Below, one piece after another: positions 46,701-53,521 of a stretch of DNA of 53,548 nucleotides. Numbering within the stretch: the stretch's first letter is position 1; each line of letters starts with the position of its first letter. The position numbers and the translations under genes were made by a program. This stretch comes from an uncultured Clostridia bacterium (lineage in GTDB: Bacteria > Bacillota > Clostridia > Christensenellales > Borkfalkiaceae): the NCBI GenBank assembly GCA_947597925.1, contig CANQFA010000009.1, positions 1 through 53,548 on the forward strand, read 5' to 3'. The notes beneath the pieces were generated by a model. It made no database searches, was not told the origin of the DNA, and was given only the letters and a program-made list of their open reading frames with translations.

Positions 46701-47464
46701 ACGCCGCCGAGGACCGCCACGCCGCCGCCGCTCTTTGCCGTATTGTTTGCGATGAGCGCCTCGCCCGAGAGGGTAAAGGTGATGGAGGGAGGCTCTGCGG
46801 CTTGGCCGTCTCTGTAATGGGTTTGCGTCGCGTTCAGGAGGATGCCGCCGCCGTAGCCGTTCGTCGCGGTATTTCCCGAGATGGTGCCGCCGCTGATTTC
46901 CACGGTGCCGTGCTCCACATACACGCCGCCCCCGCCCGCGATATAATTTTGTTCTTGGTTTGATTCGCCGGTTGCGGTATTATTTGAAATTTCACCGCCG
47001 AGCATTGTAAAACTTCCGTCATGAATGCAAACGCCGCCACCGTTTGTGGCAGAATTTCCCGTAATCTTGCCGCCTTCCATAATAAAGGCGCCACCATTTA
47101 CAAAAATCGCGCTTTCAGATGTTGCACCCGTTATTTTTCCTTCTGAGCCACCCTCTTGGCAATCATGAAGGGTGAGCGTTGCATTTTCTCCTACTTCGAT
47201 ATATGCACTCTCTGACAAGTCAAGTTTATACCCGTTCAAACAGATTTCAACGTTCCCCGCGACGCTAAGGGGATTTGAAATGGAAACGTCACTATTCAGA
47301 TAATAATTCGTTCCGTCTGTCAATTCTTGGGAATCTTGTGTCAATTCATCAGTATGTTCCCAATCCTCATGCTGGCCTGCGACGAGGGCGCGCGAGGAGA
47401 GCGGCCTCCCGAGAAGCAGGAAGCCGAGCCCCGCAAAGAAGAGCATTGCCGCAAGAAGCGCCAA
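40760..47464 (-). CDS. Large surface protein: beta-helix, 22 Cys/His repeats, membrane tail
   Basis: 2234 residues from a TTG at 47464 that has no ribosome binding site. An ATG ATG AAA with AGAGGGG upstream lies in frame at 47494-47486 but is followed by TGA, so the start is unresolved. Residues 1-30 resemble a signal peptide core. About 50-610 is a right-handed beta-helix (many GGGV, GGxIxxN turns, as in pectate-lyase-like adhesins). About 716-1355 holds 22 repeats of ~29 residues, pattern H-x-(W/F)-x-x-W ... H-x3-C-x(1-4)-C. A second short beta-helix follows (about 1370-1530), then helical segments (about 1690-2000) and three C-terminal hydrophobic helices with an Arg-rich end. Likely a wall-spanning, membrane-anchored adhesin. 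No LPXTG seen. Confidence 0.75.
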   Translation of the reverse strand: MALLAAMLFFAGLGFLLLGRPLSSRALVAGQHEDWEHTDELTQDSQELTDGTNYYLNSDVSISNPLSVAGNVEICLNGYKLDLSESAYIEVGENATLTLHDCQEGGSEGKITGATSESAIFVNGGAFIMEGGKITGNSATNGGGVCIHDGSFTMLGGEISNNTATGESNQEQNYIAGGGGVYVEHGTVEISGGTISGNTATNGYGGGILLNATQTHYRDGQAAEPPSITFTLSGEALIANNTAKSGGGVAVLGGVTAEMTDGIIGGKASADQTTVSGNKATDTSDNAGGGGVYLFGTTLTYGEESQTTAELYPTFTMSGGTIGYEAEEGWTADSSAELGNRGYYGGGVYVGENSTFTLDGTGVIGFDISAAQYEAGNADESQKYPYGNICTQDYNPGGGGVYVIDSTFSMKGGKVTYSGDDGIYVSDKYGQTTCLAEVSGGVIAYNGNGVQAGKNGTLRLSGNAELSNNGNGIYAYEGGTIEMTGGTVKNNLIGIWTQSSMLGISSVSIGGGTITGNETGVQFGGNLSLAGEPIIRDNFDTNSGHPNNLIINDGATIDISGLTGGEIHVTVAGRQPFTTGYQAGMEAYLHYDGYDRQGQEDPDAKLTPVSDGYGSTELALTYHITFKDRDSELELDALSGDYIADTDIKEFFCDYNYDEDSYSLREDVLALLIKDPDAENHYAFAQLLQEDGTPYDFSNEYYRLEKNITIQVEFTPEAHDWSLWTQVEGGEEHTHHCNTCNFVASTTHNWGDWTDEGNGNHARECADGCGAREVSAHTWGAWSDGTQGTHVRECTEETCTATDSQPHQWGAWQADEDGLHHTRTCQIEDCTATDQAEHAFPETWDYKDAQNHMHICSDCGETVSEAHSWSTWTEDADAGTHSRTCTDGCGAKETEVHSWGAWSEGADGNHERSCSADGCNATETQAHQWGPWTPTEDGSQHTHTCQVAGCTASETRAHSYPDSWDYKDATDHIHTCPDCGQTMTEAHSFGAWTDNQDGTHSHECECGAKETFTHSWGSWSDDGEGNHVRECTEETCTATDTQAHQWGPWTADDESTHSRTCTVEGCTAKDTSTAHTFGSWTYQDKDHHVKTCPDCGQTMTEAHSFGAWTDNEDGTHSHECECGAKETFTHTWSAWTSDDTNHTHTCECGASESIAHTFGDWSYLDDENHIHACSVCGKVVSEAHSFGQWTDNEDGTHSHECECGAKETFTHTWSAWTKTESGHERTCTDGCGVTETEAHNWGPWKADSASLHHTHTCLTDGCGATEQGTHTFGEWSYQDKEQHTHVCEECGESASAAHTFGSWQDNGNGTHTRTCSEENCGASETAAHNFGEWYATEGETRTRDCNDCDAQTVESVGGGVVAALLRGGVYLPYYDLQTAIDDADAGETVYLVYREEGISVGKTILLNKDILFGKVIRTVGDDLQASYSPTTMSVILLREEGFESAMLHIEKDTDITLDGLFIDGGESDAAAVEVYGTLTIAGGEIQAKCAVHVCAPTSAIALMALNENASLRLTGTPVLGAIRLDDPTAADVPSVDLEGFSGDLTIEISANRTYGAFATGIGSGAHVAVTGGPSWKSSLSAREVRLQDGMYLCGGYDLTVEQDALGEIVLGGECDEYFTSLEISVNGTKRVITADGGSFAPQTCDMGSENLAIISVGEEEGVSFGLVSYDETTGLLIAPDGATYTKDGTASPLDGADPFAFALGGDTATVSVGGSLRTLDFTRPVSAAFVYRYLTDEGNLFSAVDYTNYAHIREGEEIYEEMTQHQQSAVDERLADTPFGTFGGMLTAIDSYLAEQERKVREFMEKNETVTNFEGVTAGDFDALGSALDGYREAGDDERFFLNEAAREEGYSGFEGMMDDLLAKSEFEAEREETLESLGNILRGCDGQKVRDEFTTTIETVEGAVYERCTDDDLRLDYLVGCKEALATAVRVLENIRVEERAVSALESYLEEKRASGCYSEEALAQLRQLAEDAKDALREVDAEDPNGGAELEDILAESLRGLNDVRAHSVVSGGGTPEEAVSEDYAEDTEKLHGYLSREEGFGGDSKLSLLLRPAEESYRGYVSLFGVAVKLEGDELGRATVCLLLPEDARDYTGYRVVSLSSGTVQSMGKVRGLASAPYGDAQTEGNLLFFETDGNSDFIILAQRKIDLSWLMVLLGLLCILETAALLYVVGYFIKNRTAALAAPALLAAVIVPASAPLVCMVLGGICLAEGAAIALFVALIRRRERREVRA
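43821..44540. repeat. Near-identical DNA repeats within the Cys/His repeat region
   Basis: An 80-nt block at 43821-43900 recurs at 44064-44143 with one mismatch. A related block at about 44427-44491 continues, like the second copy, into a further ~50 nt shared segment (44144-44190 and 44492-44540). This indicates recent in-frame duplication or gene conversion. Confidence 0.8.
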
Positions 47465-47482
47465 ACTGCAGTTTTTCCGTAG

Positions 47483-47494
47483 TCATTTCATCAT
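47483..47494 (-). other. ATG ATG AAA TGA: apparent start followed by an in-frame stop
   Basis: In frame with the 2234-codon gene and just after AGAGGGG. Reading past the TGA gives MMK-x-LRKNCSLALLAAM, a textbook signal peptide; CGA (Arg) to TGA would explain it. Confidence 0.7.
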
Positions 47495-47511
47495 GTCCCC
47501 TCTTAAAATCA

Positions 47512-47534
47512 AAAAAGGCGGCGTGCGCCTTTTT
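47512..47534 (-). terminator. Terminator of the mscS gene
   Basis: AAAAAGGCG / CGCCTTTTT perfect stem, 5-nt loop, TTTTTTG following in the minus direction. It lies only ~20 nt before the next gene's ATG, so that gene's promoter is not obvious. Confidence 0.85.
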
Positions 47535-47542
47535 CGGGGTGT

Positions 47543-48544
47543 TTACCCGTTGTTGTCCTCATCCTCGAAGCCCTTCGAGAGCTCCTTCTGCTGCTCATTG
47601 AACTCGCGCGAGGCCTCCTCGATGTGCTTCGGTGCAGAGACATCGCCCTCCTTGAGCTCGCTGACGGTGACCTGCGGGAAGGGAATGTTGATGCCGTTTT
47701 TGTCGAAGACGAGCTTGATCTCGCGGTTGAGGTCGCGCTGCACCTGAAAGATATCTTCTTCGCGGCACTTGGCGACGAAGAGCAGGTCCACGCTCGAGGC
47801 ATTGAGCGCGTCGACTCCCTTGTAGAAGGGACCGTCTTCGATCGCGGGAATATTCTCGCGGATATGGTCGAGATTGTCGCGGATGACGACCTCGATGCGC
47901 TCGAGGCTGTCGCCGTACTCCACGCCCACGATGCACTTCGCGAGCGAGAGGTCCTGCGTCTGGTTGATGATGGCGCGCATGTCGTTGTTATTGATGATCT
48001 TCTTGTTGCCGCCCGTATCCACGATGCGCGTGGTGCGGATGCCGATCTCCTCCACCGTGCCGCGCCATCCGTCGACCACGATGATGTCCCCCACCTGATA
48101 TTCGCCCTCGAAGACGATGAAGATGCCCGCGATGATATCCGCGATGAGGCTCTCGGCGCCGAGGCCTATGACGAGGCCCAAGATCCCCGCACTCGCGAGC
48201 AGGGTGCCCGTGTCGACGCCCCACGCGGAGAGCACCATGAGGAGCGCTACAATGGCCACTGCGTACTTGATAAAGCTATTGACGAGGGTCACGATGGTCG
48301 CGCCGCGGTTCGTGTGGGCGAGCACGAGGCGGAGGAGACCCCGCAAGGCAATGCTCACCACATAGGCGATCGCGATGATCTGCACCGAGCGGATGAGCGC
48401 CGGGATCTTCCCGAAGAGGGCATTGAGCACCGCATTGGTGGAGATCTCCGTATTGAAGATGGCGTTTTCGCCGAAGATCTCCTCGTGGAAGATGAAGGTC
48501 ATCACCGTCCCGATGAGGAGGATCCCCCAGAAGATCCACTTCAA
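47543..48544 (-). CDS. MscS-family mechanosensitive channel
   Basis: 333 residues from a TTG at 48544 with no clear ribosome binding site. An in-frame ATG at 48598 is followed nine codons later by TAG, so the N-terminus is uncertain. Three hydrophobic helices, the third glycine/alanine-rich (ILGLVIGLGAESLIADIIAGIFIVFEGEY, about 116-144) as in the MscS pore helix. Then the beta domain (VGDIIVVDGWRGTVEEIGIRTTRI, the PF00924 signature) and the alpha/beta vestibule (GVEYGDSLERIEVVI, REIKLVFDKNGINIPFP). It releases solutes on hypo-osmotic shock. An acidic, Glu/Asp-rich tail ends it. Gene lies 85 nt after the pilus-associated gene. Family certain, start uncertain. Confidence 0.88.
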   Translation of the reverse strand: MKWIFWGILLIGTVMTFIFHEEIFGENAIFNTEISTNAVLNALFGKIPALIRSVQIIAIAYVVSIALRGLLRLVLAHTNRGATIVTLVNSFIKYAVAIVALLMVLSAWGVDTGTLLASAGILGLVIGLGAESLIADIIAGIFIVFEGEYQVGDIIVVDGWRGTVEEIGIRTTRIVDTGGNKKIINNNDMRAIINQTQDLSLAKCIVGVEYGDSLERIEVVIRDNLDHIRENIPAIEDGPFYKGVDALNASSVDLLFVAKCREEDIFQVQRDLNREIKLVFDKNGINIPFPQVTVSELKEGDVSAPKHIEEASREFNEQQKELSKGFEDEDNNG

Positions 48545-48568
48545 AAAGCTTCCGAGGGGAAATTTTTT

Positions 48569-48598
48569 CTATCCGTTCCTTTCTTGTGTCTTTTTCAT
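48569..48598 (-). other. Short in-frame leader MKKTQERNG-stop before mscS
   Basis: ATG at 48596-48598 and TAG at 48569-48571 are in the same frame as mscS; the codons after TAG continue KKFPLGSFLKWIFW without a further stop. Either a nonsense mutation (for example CAG to TAG) or a small upstream peptide with re-initiation. Confidence 0.6.
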
Positions 48599-48629
48599 CT
48601 TGTTTTATCTCCGTGGGAAGATTCCCGCT

Positions 48630-49454
48630 TCAGATCGAGACCTCGAGGTCGTCTACGAGGACGAACTCCCGCGGCGTGCGGTCGCCCTCTTCGTCGGGGG
48701 CGGTCGTCGTACAGGTGACCCGAAGGACCGCGTGATTGCCGTGCATGCCCGCGTCCTCTACGGCGAGCGAGTGCTCCTCTCGCGGTGCGTCCGAAAAGTC
48801 GCATGAGGAGGTGTTGCCGAAATCATCGGTGAGCGTCGCCTTGAAATCAGACCAGTAGCCGTTTTCATCGATGAAGTCGAGCGTGAAGTGAAATGTCCCG
48901 TCGACCGCACAGCGGCATTCTGTCTCGATGCCCCTGAGCGCCGTGGTGCGCTTGGTCGCCATGGTGACCCCGCGGGAGGTAAGCGTGGTGCCGTCGCTCT
49001 TTACCACGATCTCATACCGTGCGCCCGCGTTGAGGCCCGTCACCGTCCCCGTGACGATGTCCTCCTCCGCGATCTGCTCATTGACCGTGTTGCCGTTCGG
49101 CGTCATCACGAGGATGCTCACCTGCTCATCCTCGGCATTTTCTATGGAGAGGACATATTCTATGACCGTGTCGGTGGCATTGAGATACTCGAAGCGGACG
49201 TCGATGGCGGGGCCCATCACCGCGGGAAGGATGGTGACTGCGGCGACTGCGGCGGCCGCTGCCGTCGTGAGAGAGCGGAAGAGGAAGTGATTCCCCTTCT
49301 TTTCGGCGGCGGAAGAGGTCTCCTTTTGCTTGGAGTAGTCGTGAAATTCCCGCACGGAGGGATTGGCCTTCTGCGATCGGTTTTCCGTCTGCTTGCCCGA
49401 ATTGGTATAGGCGCGGTCGTTTGTGTAGTTGGTATTGCCGAATTCACTCGCCAA
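48630..49454 (-). CDS. Anchored beta-domain protein linked to the pilus genes
   Basis: 274 residues, TTG start at 49454 supported by GAAGGAGG seven bases upstream. A polar N-terminus (1-55, Asn/Ser/Lys-rich) is followed by one hydrophobic helix (about 58-80). The rest is an exported beta-rich part with fibronectin-like features (IEYVLSIENAEDEQVSILVMTP, VTGLNAGARYEIVVKSDG). Family not recognised. It directly follows PilO with a 92-nt gap, so it could be the pilus-assembly partner taking the PilP position, or an unrelated surface protein. The gap holds a TTGACA, a GTCGG hairpin and a palindrome but no clear -10. Confidence 0.55.
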   Translation of the reverse strand: MASEFGNTNYTNDRAYTNSGKQTENRSQKANPSVREFHDYSKQKETSSAAEKKGNHFLFRSLTTAAAAAVAAVTILPAVMGPAIDVRFEYLNATDTVIEYVLSIENAEDEQVSILVMTPNGNTVNEQIAEEDIVTGTVTGLNAGARYEIVVKSDGTTLTSRGVTMATKRTTALRGIETECRCAVDGTFHFTLDFIDENGYWSDFKATLTDDFGNTSSCDFSDAPREEHSLAVEDAGMHGNHAVLRVTCTTTAPDEEGDRTPREFVLVDDLEVSI

Positions 49455-49483
49455 GGTGAGGCCTCCTTCGCCCTATCGCCCGA

Positions 49484-49495
49484 CATGACGTCATG
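49484..49495. repeat. Perfect palindrome CATGACGTCATG
   Basis: 12-bp palindrome 30 nt upstream of the TTG start of the anchored protein gene; possible regulator site, no other copy noticed. Confidence 0.35.
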
Positions 49496-49546
49496 CGGTC
49501 ATAATAACCGACAAGCGGTCCGACTTATCGTCGGGCCGCCTTGTTG

Positions 49547-50149
49547 TCAAGCGTTGCTATCGAGTTCGTAGAAGTTGATCGTCGTGGATACCCTCACGCT
49601 CGTGTCATTCGCGAGGTCGCCCGAACCCGGGCTCAGGGTGAGGGTCGTCATGGAGCAGCGGAAACCCGTGGACACGAGTTGGGTAAGGACGGACTTCACT
49701 TTGTAGTACACGCTCTCCTCCTTGCCCTTATTGGCTTCGTTCACCGTGAAGTTAAAGGTGATGGTGCGGGTACGCACATCGTTGTCATCGGGCGCCGAAG
49801 GGGTCCCATAGCTGATATCCGACTCCATGCCCGCGAAGATGGTCGTAAAGACCGCCGCCAGCTTTTCCTGCTGTTCGTTGTTCTTGTATTCGGGCATCAA
49901 GGTCTCATCGCCGCTCTTCTTGATCTCTTCGAGCTCGGCCACAATGCGGTCATACTCCGCCTTGAGGCTATTTGCCACGGTGATCCTGACCTCGGTCTCG
50001 GCGAGCTGGTCCTGAAGGTCTGCCGTCCGCGTGCTGATGGGATAGAAGACCAACCCGAAGTAGAGCCCCACGAGCACGACGATGACGAGGATGGCAAGCA
50101 GGATCATCTCGCGGAGCGAAAATCTGTGTTCCAGATACTTATTTGCCAT
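49547..50149 (-). CDS. PilO-like type IV pilus assembly protein
   Basis: 200 residues: short cytoplasmic N-terminus, one membrane helix (about 15-37), coiled coil (about 40-80, TADLQDQLAETEVRITVANSLKAEYDRIVAELEEIK) and a ferredoxin-like beta domain ending TRTITFNFTV and TTINFYELD. This is the PilO layout; identification leans on position after PilM and PilN. In the pilus machine PilN and PilO form the inner-membrane alignment complex. Its ribosome binding site GGAGG lies inside the last codons of PilN, whose stop is one base from the ATG. Stop is TAG. Confidence 0.75.
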   Translation of the reverse strand: MANKYLEHRFSLREMILLAILVIVVLVGLYFGLVFYPISTRTADLQDQLAETEVRITVANSLKAEYDRIVAELEEIKKSGDETLMPEYKNNEQQEKLAAVFTTIFAGMESDISYGTPSAPDDNDVRTRTITFNFTVNEANKGKEESVYYKVKSVLTQLVSTGFRCSMTTLTLSPGSGDLANDTSVRVSTTINFYELDSNA

Positions 50150-50150
50150 T

Positions 50151-50831
50151 TCAGTTACCTCCGCCTACGGATTCCGTGGTATCCACGATCTCGGTGGCAT
50201 CTTTGAAGAAGATGGTGATATTGATCGTTGCCGTCTCCACGCCCCCATCGGACTGCAGGTTGGTGCGGGAGACGAAGACATTGTCCACCATGACGTCCTC
50301 ACGGATGCTCATCTGAATGCCGTCGATATCGCCCCAGAGCACTTCCGACACCGTCATGGTGAGGGTATTGCGGGAGATGGAGACATTGGAGACCTTTCCC
50401 TTTTTGAAGACCGTCCTCTCGAGGAGTTCGAGGATGTCGTCGCGGCTTACGATCTCTCTCGGGAAGTTCTCGTAGTTATACTTGCGGTATTCTTCCAGTT
50501 TTTCCTGCCGATCGCTCATGGAGCCGTAGATCCTCTCGACTTCCGCCTGACGAGCCGCAAGCTGCTTTTCCAGCTGCTCCACCTCGTAGTAGGGACGGTA
50601 GACGCAGAAGTACTCAAAGATGAGCAGCAGCGAGAAGAAAATCGCCAGAAGGAGGAAGAACATCTCGTACGAGATCCCCTTCCGCTCGCGGATACAGAGG
50701 TTGACCGTCTCCTTGGTGGAGTACTTGTTTGCGATCGCAGAAGCCGACTCCGTGCGCGTGGTGTGCGCCGCGACGTCATAATAGGTGACCTTTACGTCGG
50801 CGTCCTGTTCCTTCTTGACCTTTTTCGCCAT
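50151..50831 (-). CDS. PilN-like type IV pilus assembly protein
   Basis: 226 residues, AAGGAGGATAACTTC before ATG. Cytoplasmic tail of ~55 residues (Lys/Asp-rich), membrane helix (about 56-76, MFFLLLAIFFSLLLIFEYF), coiled coil (EVEQLEKQLAARQAEVERI), then an extracellular alpha/beta domain (ILELLERTVFKKGKVSNVSISRNTL). PilN proteins bind PilM through the N-terminus; here the cytoplasmic tail is longer than usual. Position between PilM and PilO supports the call. Confidence 0.75.
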   Translation of the reverse strand: MAKKVKKEQDADVKVTYYDVAAHTTRTESASAIANKYSTKETVNLCIRERKGISYEMFFLLLAIFFSLLLIFEYFCVYRPYYEVEQLEKQLAARQAEVERIYGSMSDRQEKLEEYRKYNYENFPREIVSRDDILELLERTVFKKGKVSNVSISRNTLTMTVSEVLWGDIDGIQMSIREDVMVDNVFVSRTNLQSDGGVETATINITIFFKDATEIVDTTESVGGGN

Positions 50832-50844
50832 GAAGTTATCCTCC

Positions 50845-51828
50845 TTATTGCAATGCGACGCCCGCCGCCGCAGCGACCAGCGGGTAATCGATCGAGTCTT
50901 TCGAACCGCTATCTTCGAAGAGCTCGCTCATGTCGGTGAGCGGGATGGGAAGGGTATTTCTGAGCGCCTCCATCAAGGCCAAGTTGTGCGCGCCGCCGCC
51001 GCAGCAATGCAGGTGCGCCAGCGAGACGCCCCCATTGAAGCGATAGAAGTTGATCGCCTTGAGGACCTCGAGTGCCATGGCACCGTAGATGGCGCGGCAC
51101 CCCTCGAGGTTATTGGACTCGCTGAAGTTGTTTTCGCGGTATGTCGCCGCCATGTAGGCATCGACGCCGAATTTTTCGGAGATGACCTCGTCGAGGGCAT
51201 TGCAGCCGTAGTCGATGACGCGCACGCTCTCGAAGAGCATACCGTCGTAGAGGAAGAGCTTCACCGCGTTGTGGCCGATGTCGAGGATGCCGTGGTGGTG
51301 GTCCGTGACTTTGGCGAGGCGGAGGAGATTCCCGTAGGCAAACTCTTCGGGAATGACCGTCTTGAGCTTGAAGCCCGCCTTCTGGAACATGCGGATATAG
51401 TCCTCTATCACGTCCTTTCTCGTCGCCGCGGCAAGCACATCGAATTCGGGCGGGCGCTCATCGCCGTAGTGCACGGCATTGAGCACGGCGCAGTCGAAGA
51501 AGTAGTGACTCTTGTCGTCCGTGATGAAGTCCCTGAACCCGTAGGGCAGGTTAAAGAGGAGCTGGTCGCGCGTATTGGCCGAGACATAGAACCTGCGGCA
51601 ATAGCACAGCGGCGCGGGCAGGATGAGCGCGGCATTGCGCGTGGGGAAGTCCTGCGCACGGCGGAGCTCCTTGAGGAAGTCGGTCATCGCCTCGTAAGAC
51701 GTGATGATTCCGTTCTTCACGAGATCGGCGGAAATGCGGGCGGTAAAGCCCTGGACCACCGCGTCGCCCTTCCGGACGGCGACATGGACCGCATGATTTC
51801 CGATGTCGAAACCGATGCATTCTTTCAT
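50845..51828 (-). CDS. pilM: PilM-like actin-fold type IV pilus assembly ATPase
   Basis: 327 residues, AAGGAGAACTCGTAC before ATG. Actin/FtsA-like ATP-binding fold: phosphate-1 motif IGFDIGNHAVHVAV (5-18), phosphate-2 GILDIGHNAVKLFLYDG (about 195), adenosine motif LHCCGGGAHN (about 273). It is cytoplasmic and binds the PilN tail to build the pilus platform. Lies 13 nt before PilN and 18 nt after the prepilin peptidase gene. Confidence 0.88.
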   Translation of the reverse strand: MKECIGFDIGNHAVHVAVRKGDAVVQGFTARISADLVKNGIITSYEAMTDFLKELRRAQDFPTRNAALILPAPLCYCRRFYVSANTRDQLLFNLPYGFRDFITDDKSHYFFDCAVLNAVHYGDERPPEFDVLAAATRKDVIEDYIRMFQKAGFKLKTVIPEEFAYGNLLRLAKVTDHHHGILDIGHNAVKLFLYDGMLFESVRVIDYGCNALDEVISEKFGVDAYMAATYRENNFSESNNLEGCRAIYGAMALEVLKAINFYRFNGGVSLAHLHCCGGGAHNLALMEALRNTLPIPLTDMSELFEDSGSKDSIDYPLVAAAAGVALQ

Positions 51829-51846
51829 GTACGAGTTCTCCTTGTT

Positions 51847-52641
51847 TTATAGAATGAGGGACAGATACCAACCGATGAAGTCCTGTCCGACGAGAAGCGC
51901 AAAGGTCGCACCCACGGCGATGGCGGGCCCGAAGGGAAACTCCCCTCCGCTCCCCTTCTTCCTGACCGTCAGGGAAAAGAGCAGTCCCGTGATGCAGGAG
52001 ATGAGGAGCATCAGAAGCCCGCATGCGAGCCCCGTGTAGAGCCCGAGCATGGCGAAGAGCTTGATATCCCCTCCCCCGAGCGATTCCTTCCCGAGCACGC
52101 GGTCCATGAGGAGGGCGAGGAGGAGCATGCCGCCGCCATAGACGAGCGCGCCGAGGACCCCGTCGCCCAACCTCTTCAGGATATCTCCTCCATGCGGATA
52201 GAGAAAGATGAGAAAGGCGATGGCGCCCGCGAGCACGAGCCCGTCGGGGATCTCCATGGTGTCACGGTCGATGAGCGCGACCGCAAGCAGGAGGGAGAAG
52301 AGGAAGACATACTCCACCGTCACGAAGGAAAATCCGCAGCGGAGGTAGGTGGCGAGAAGGACAAGTGCGGTGAGAAGTTCGGTGAAGAAACATCTCATGG
52401 GGATGGGCGAAGCGCATCTGCGGCACCTTCCCCTCAGGAAGAGATAGCTGAAGATGGGGATGAGGTCGAAAAACCCGAGGGTATGTCCGCACACGGGGCA
52501 CTTGCTGCGCCCCTTTAGCACGCTCTCCTTCGCGACGTAGCGGTCGGCCGCGCAGGTGATGAAACTTCCGAGGCACGCCCCGATGCAGAAGACGAGCACC
52601 GCTACATAGATATCCGCCGCCAAGGGCAATTCGATTCCCAT
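51847..52641 (-). CDS. pilD: Prepilin peptidase (A24 family)
   Basis: 264 residues with eight hydrophobic helices. The N-terminal domain has GACLGSFITCAADRY and a four-cysteine zinc site (CPVCGH, then CRRC), as in bifunctional peptidase/N-methylases. The catalytic aspartates lie in IDRDTMEIPD and GGGDIKLF. It cleaves the pilin leader after Gly in the GFTLAE motif and methylates the new N-terminus. It serves the pilin encoded 436 nt upstream and heads the PilM-N-O genes. ComC is the competence equivalent, so pilus or DNA-uptake roles are both possible. Confidence 0.94.
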   Translation of the reverse strand: MGIELPLAADIYVAVLVFCIGACLGSFITCAADRYVAKESVLKGRSKCPVCGHTLGFFDLIPIFSYLFLRGRCRRCASPIPMRCFFTELLTALVLLATYLRCGFSFVTVEYVFLFSLLLAVALIDRDTMEIPDGLVLAGAIAFLIFLYPHGGDILKRLGDGVLGALVYGGGMLLLALLMDRVLGKESLGGGDIKLFAMLGLYTGLACGLLMLLISCITGLLFSLTVRKKGSGGEFPFGPAIAVGATFALLVGQDFIGWYLSLIL

Positions 52642-52671
52642 ATGATCTCTTTTCTGTTATGTCCTTTTCCC

Positions 52672-52914
52672 GTCATTCCGAACGAAGTGAGGAATCTCGT
52701 CCTCTTCACGTCATTCCGAACGAAGTGAGGAATCTCGTCCTCTTCACGTCATTCCGAGCGTAGCGAGGAATCTCGGGCCTGAGATTTCTCCTCCCTTCGG
52801 TCGTCGAAATGACGTATCGGGAGGGAGGTCGTCGAAATGACGTATACTGTCATTCCGAACGCAGTGAGGAATCTCACGCTTGAGATTTCTCCTCCCTTCG
52901 GTCGTCGAAATGAC
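52672..52914. repeat. Cluster of 66-nt palindromic repeats and 38-nt half units
   Basis: Half units begin at 52672, 52710 and 52748 (exact 38-nt period, GTCATTCCGAACGAAG). Complete copies run 52748-52813 and 52849-52914, both 66 nt, ending GTCGAAATGAC, with an inner AATCTC / GAGATT hairpin. Same family as 19735-19917. Within the 52642-53077 gap the remainder shows a GGGGAC / GTCCCC hairpin (52976-52994) and no gene. Confidence 0.88.
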
Positions 52915-53077
52915 GCAGGAGGAGGACGGTCGCGATGTCGTGGGGGGTGCCGAGAGGCAGACCGCCGTGACATCGGGGGACTTTCGTCCCCTTTTGCCAT
53001 CTCCGTGTGCTCCGCCGCATCCCTTATCCCAATCGGCAGAGCGGAGAATTGCTTTTGTTTAGTATTTGGTTAATGGG

Positions 53078-53521
53078 TTACTTACCTTTACCTTCTTCAA
53101 TCGTTCCTTTATTGATATCGGTCTGCGTGATTTCAACTGTGATTTCGTCCGCCGTACCTTTTGTGCTACCAGTCCAATCGGCATAGTTACTCGTAACCTT
53201 TGCCGCAACCGCTGCACACTTTGTCTCATCGCCCCAGGTGATGGTAATTGCACCGATAGAGCCATCTGTGTGGTCAACTACTGCACTCGCATAAACCTTA
53301 TTATCGCCTGCGAACATATCCTCGATTTGCGCTGTATCGTCAGACAGAATCTTGACAACGGCTGCGCCTTTCAAAGCGCGTTCATTTGCATCGTAGACGC
53401 CTTCCTGCGCTCTGTTGAGACCACCGACAAACAGCGGCACGGCGATCGCCACGAGGACAGCAATGATCGCGACGACGATCAAGAGCTCGGCAAGGGTGAA
53501 GCCCTTTTTGTTGTTTTTCAT
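53078..53521 (-). CDS. Type IV pilin-like protein
   Basis: 147 residues, AAGGAGAAATGTAAC before ATG. Short basic leader MKNNKKG, then the class III signal GFTLAELLIVVAIIAVL with Glu at +5 and a ~20-residue hydrophobic alpha helix. A small globular domain follows (AITITWGDETKCAAVAAKVTSNY), ending in a Lys/Glu-rich tail. It would be cut by the neighbouring prepilin peptidase. With only one full-length pilin visible it is either a major pilin or a competence pseudopilin. The upstream promoter lies outside the window. Confidence 0.92.
   Translation of the reverse strand: MKNNKKGFTLAELLIVVAIIAVLVAIAVPLFVGGLNRAQEGVYDANERALKGAAVVKILSDDTAQIEDMFAGDNKVYASAVVDHTDGSIGAITITWGDETKCAAVAAKVTSNYADWTGSTKGTADEITVEITQTDINKGTIEEGKGK

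Noticed and set aside
47464..48598. Reassigned stop codons explaining the two in-frame stops
   Set aside because: TGA, TAG and TAA all end other genes here (for example TAG at 22455 and 49547, TGA at overlapping ATGA junctions), so the standard bacterial code applies.
52672..52785. Regular 38-nt repeats resembling a CRISPR array
   Set aside because: There are no unique spacers between copies, the units are halves of a palindromic element found elsewhere, and no cas gene is present.
53000..53077. tRNA-like stretch near the pilin gene end (short GC arms)
   Set aside because: No full cloverleaf, no T-loop TTCGA motif and no CCA end; no tRNA was found anywhere in the window.
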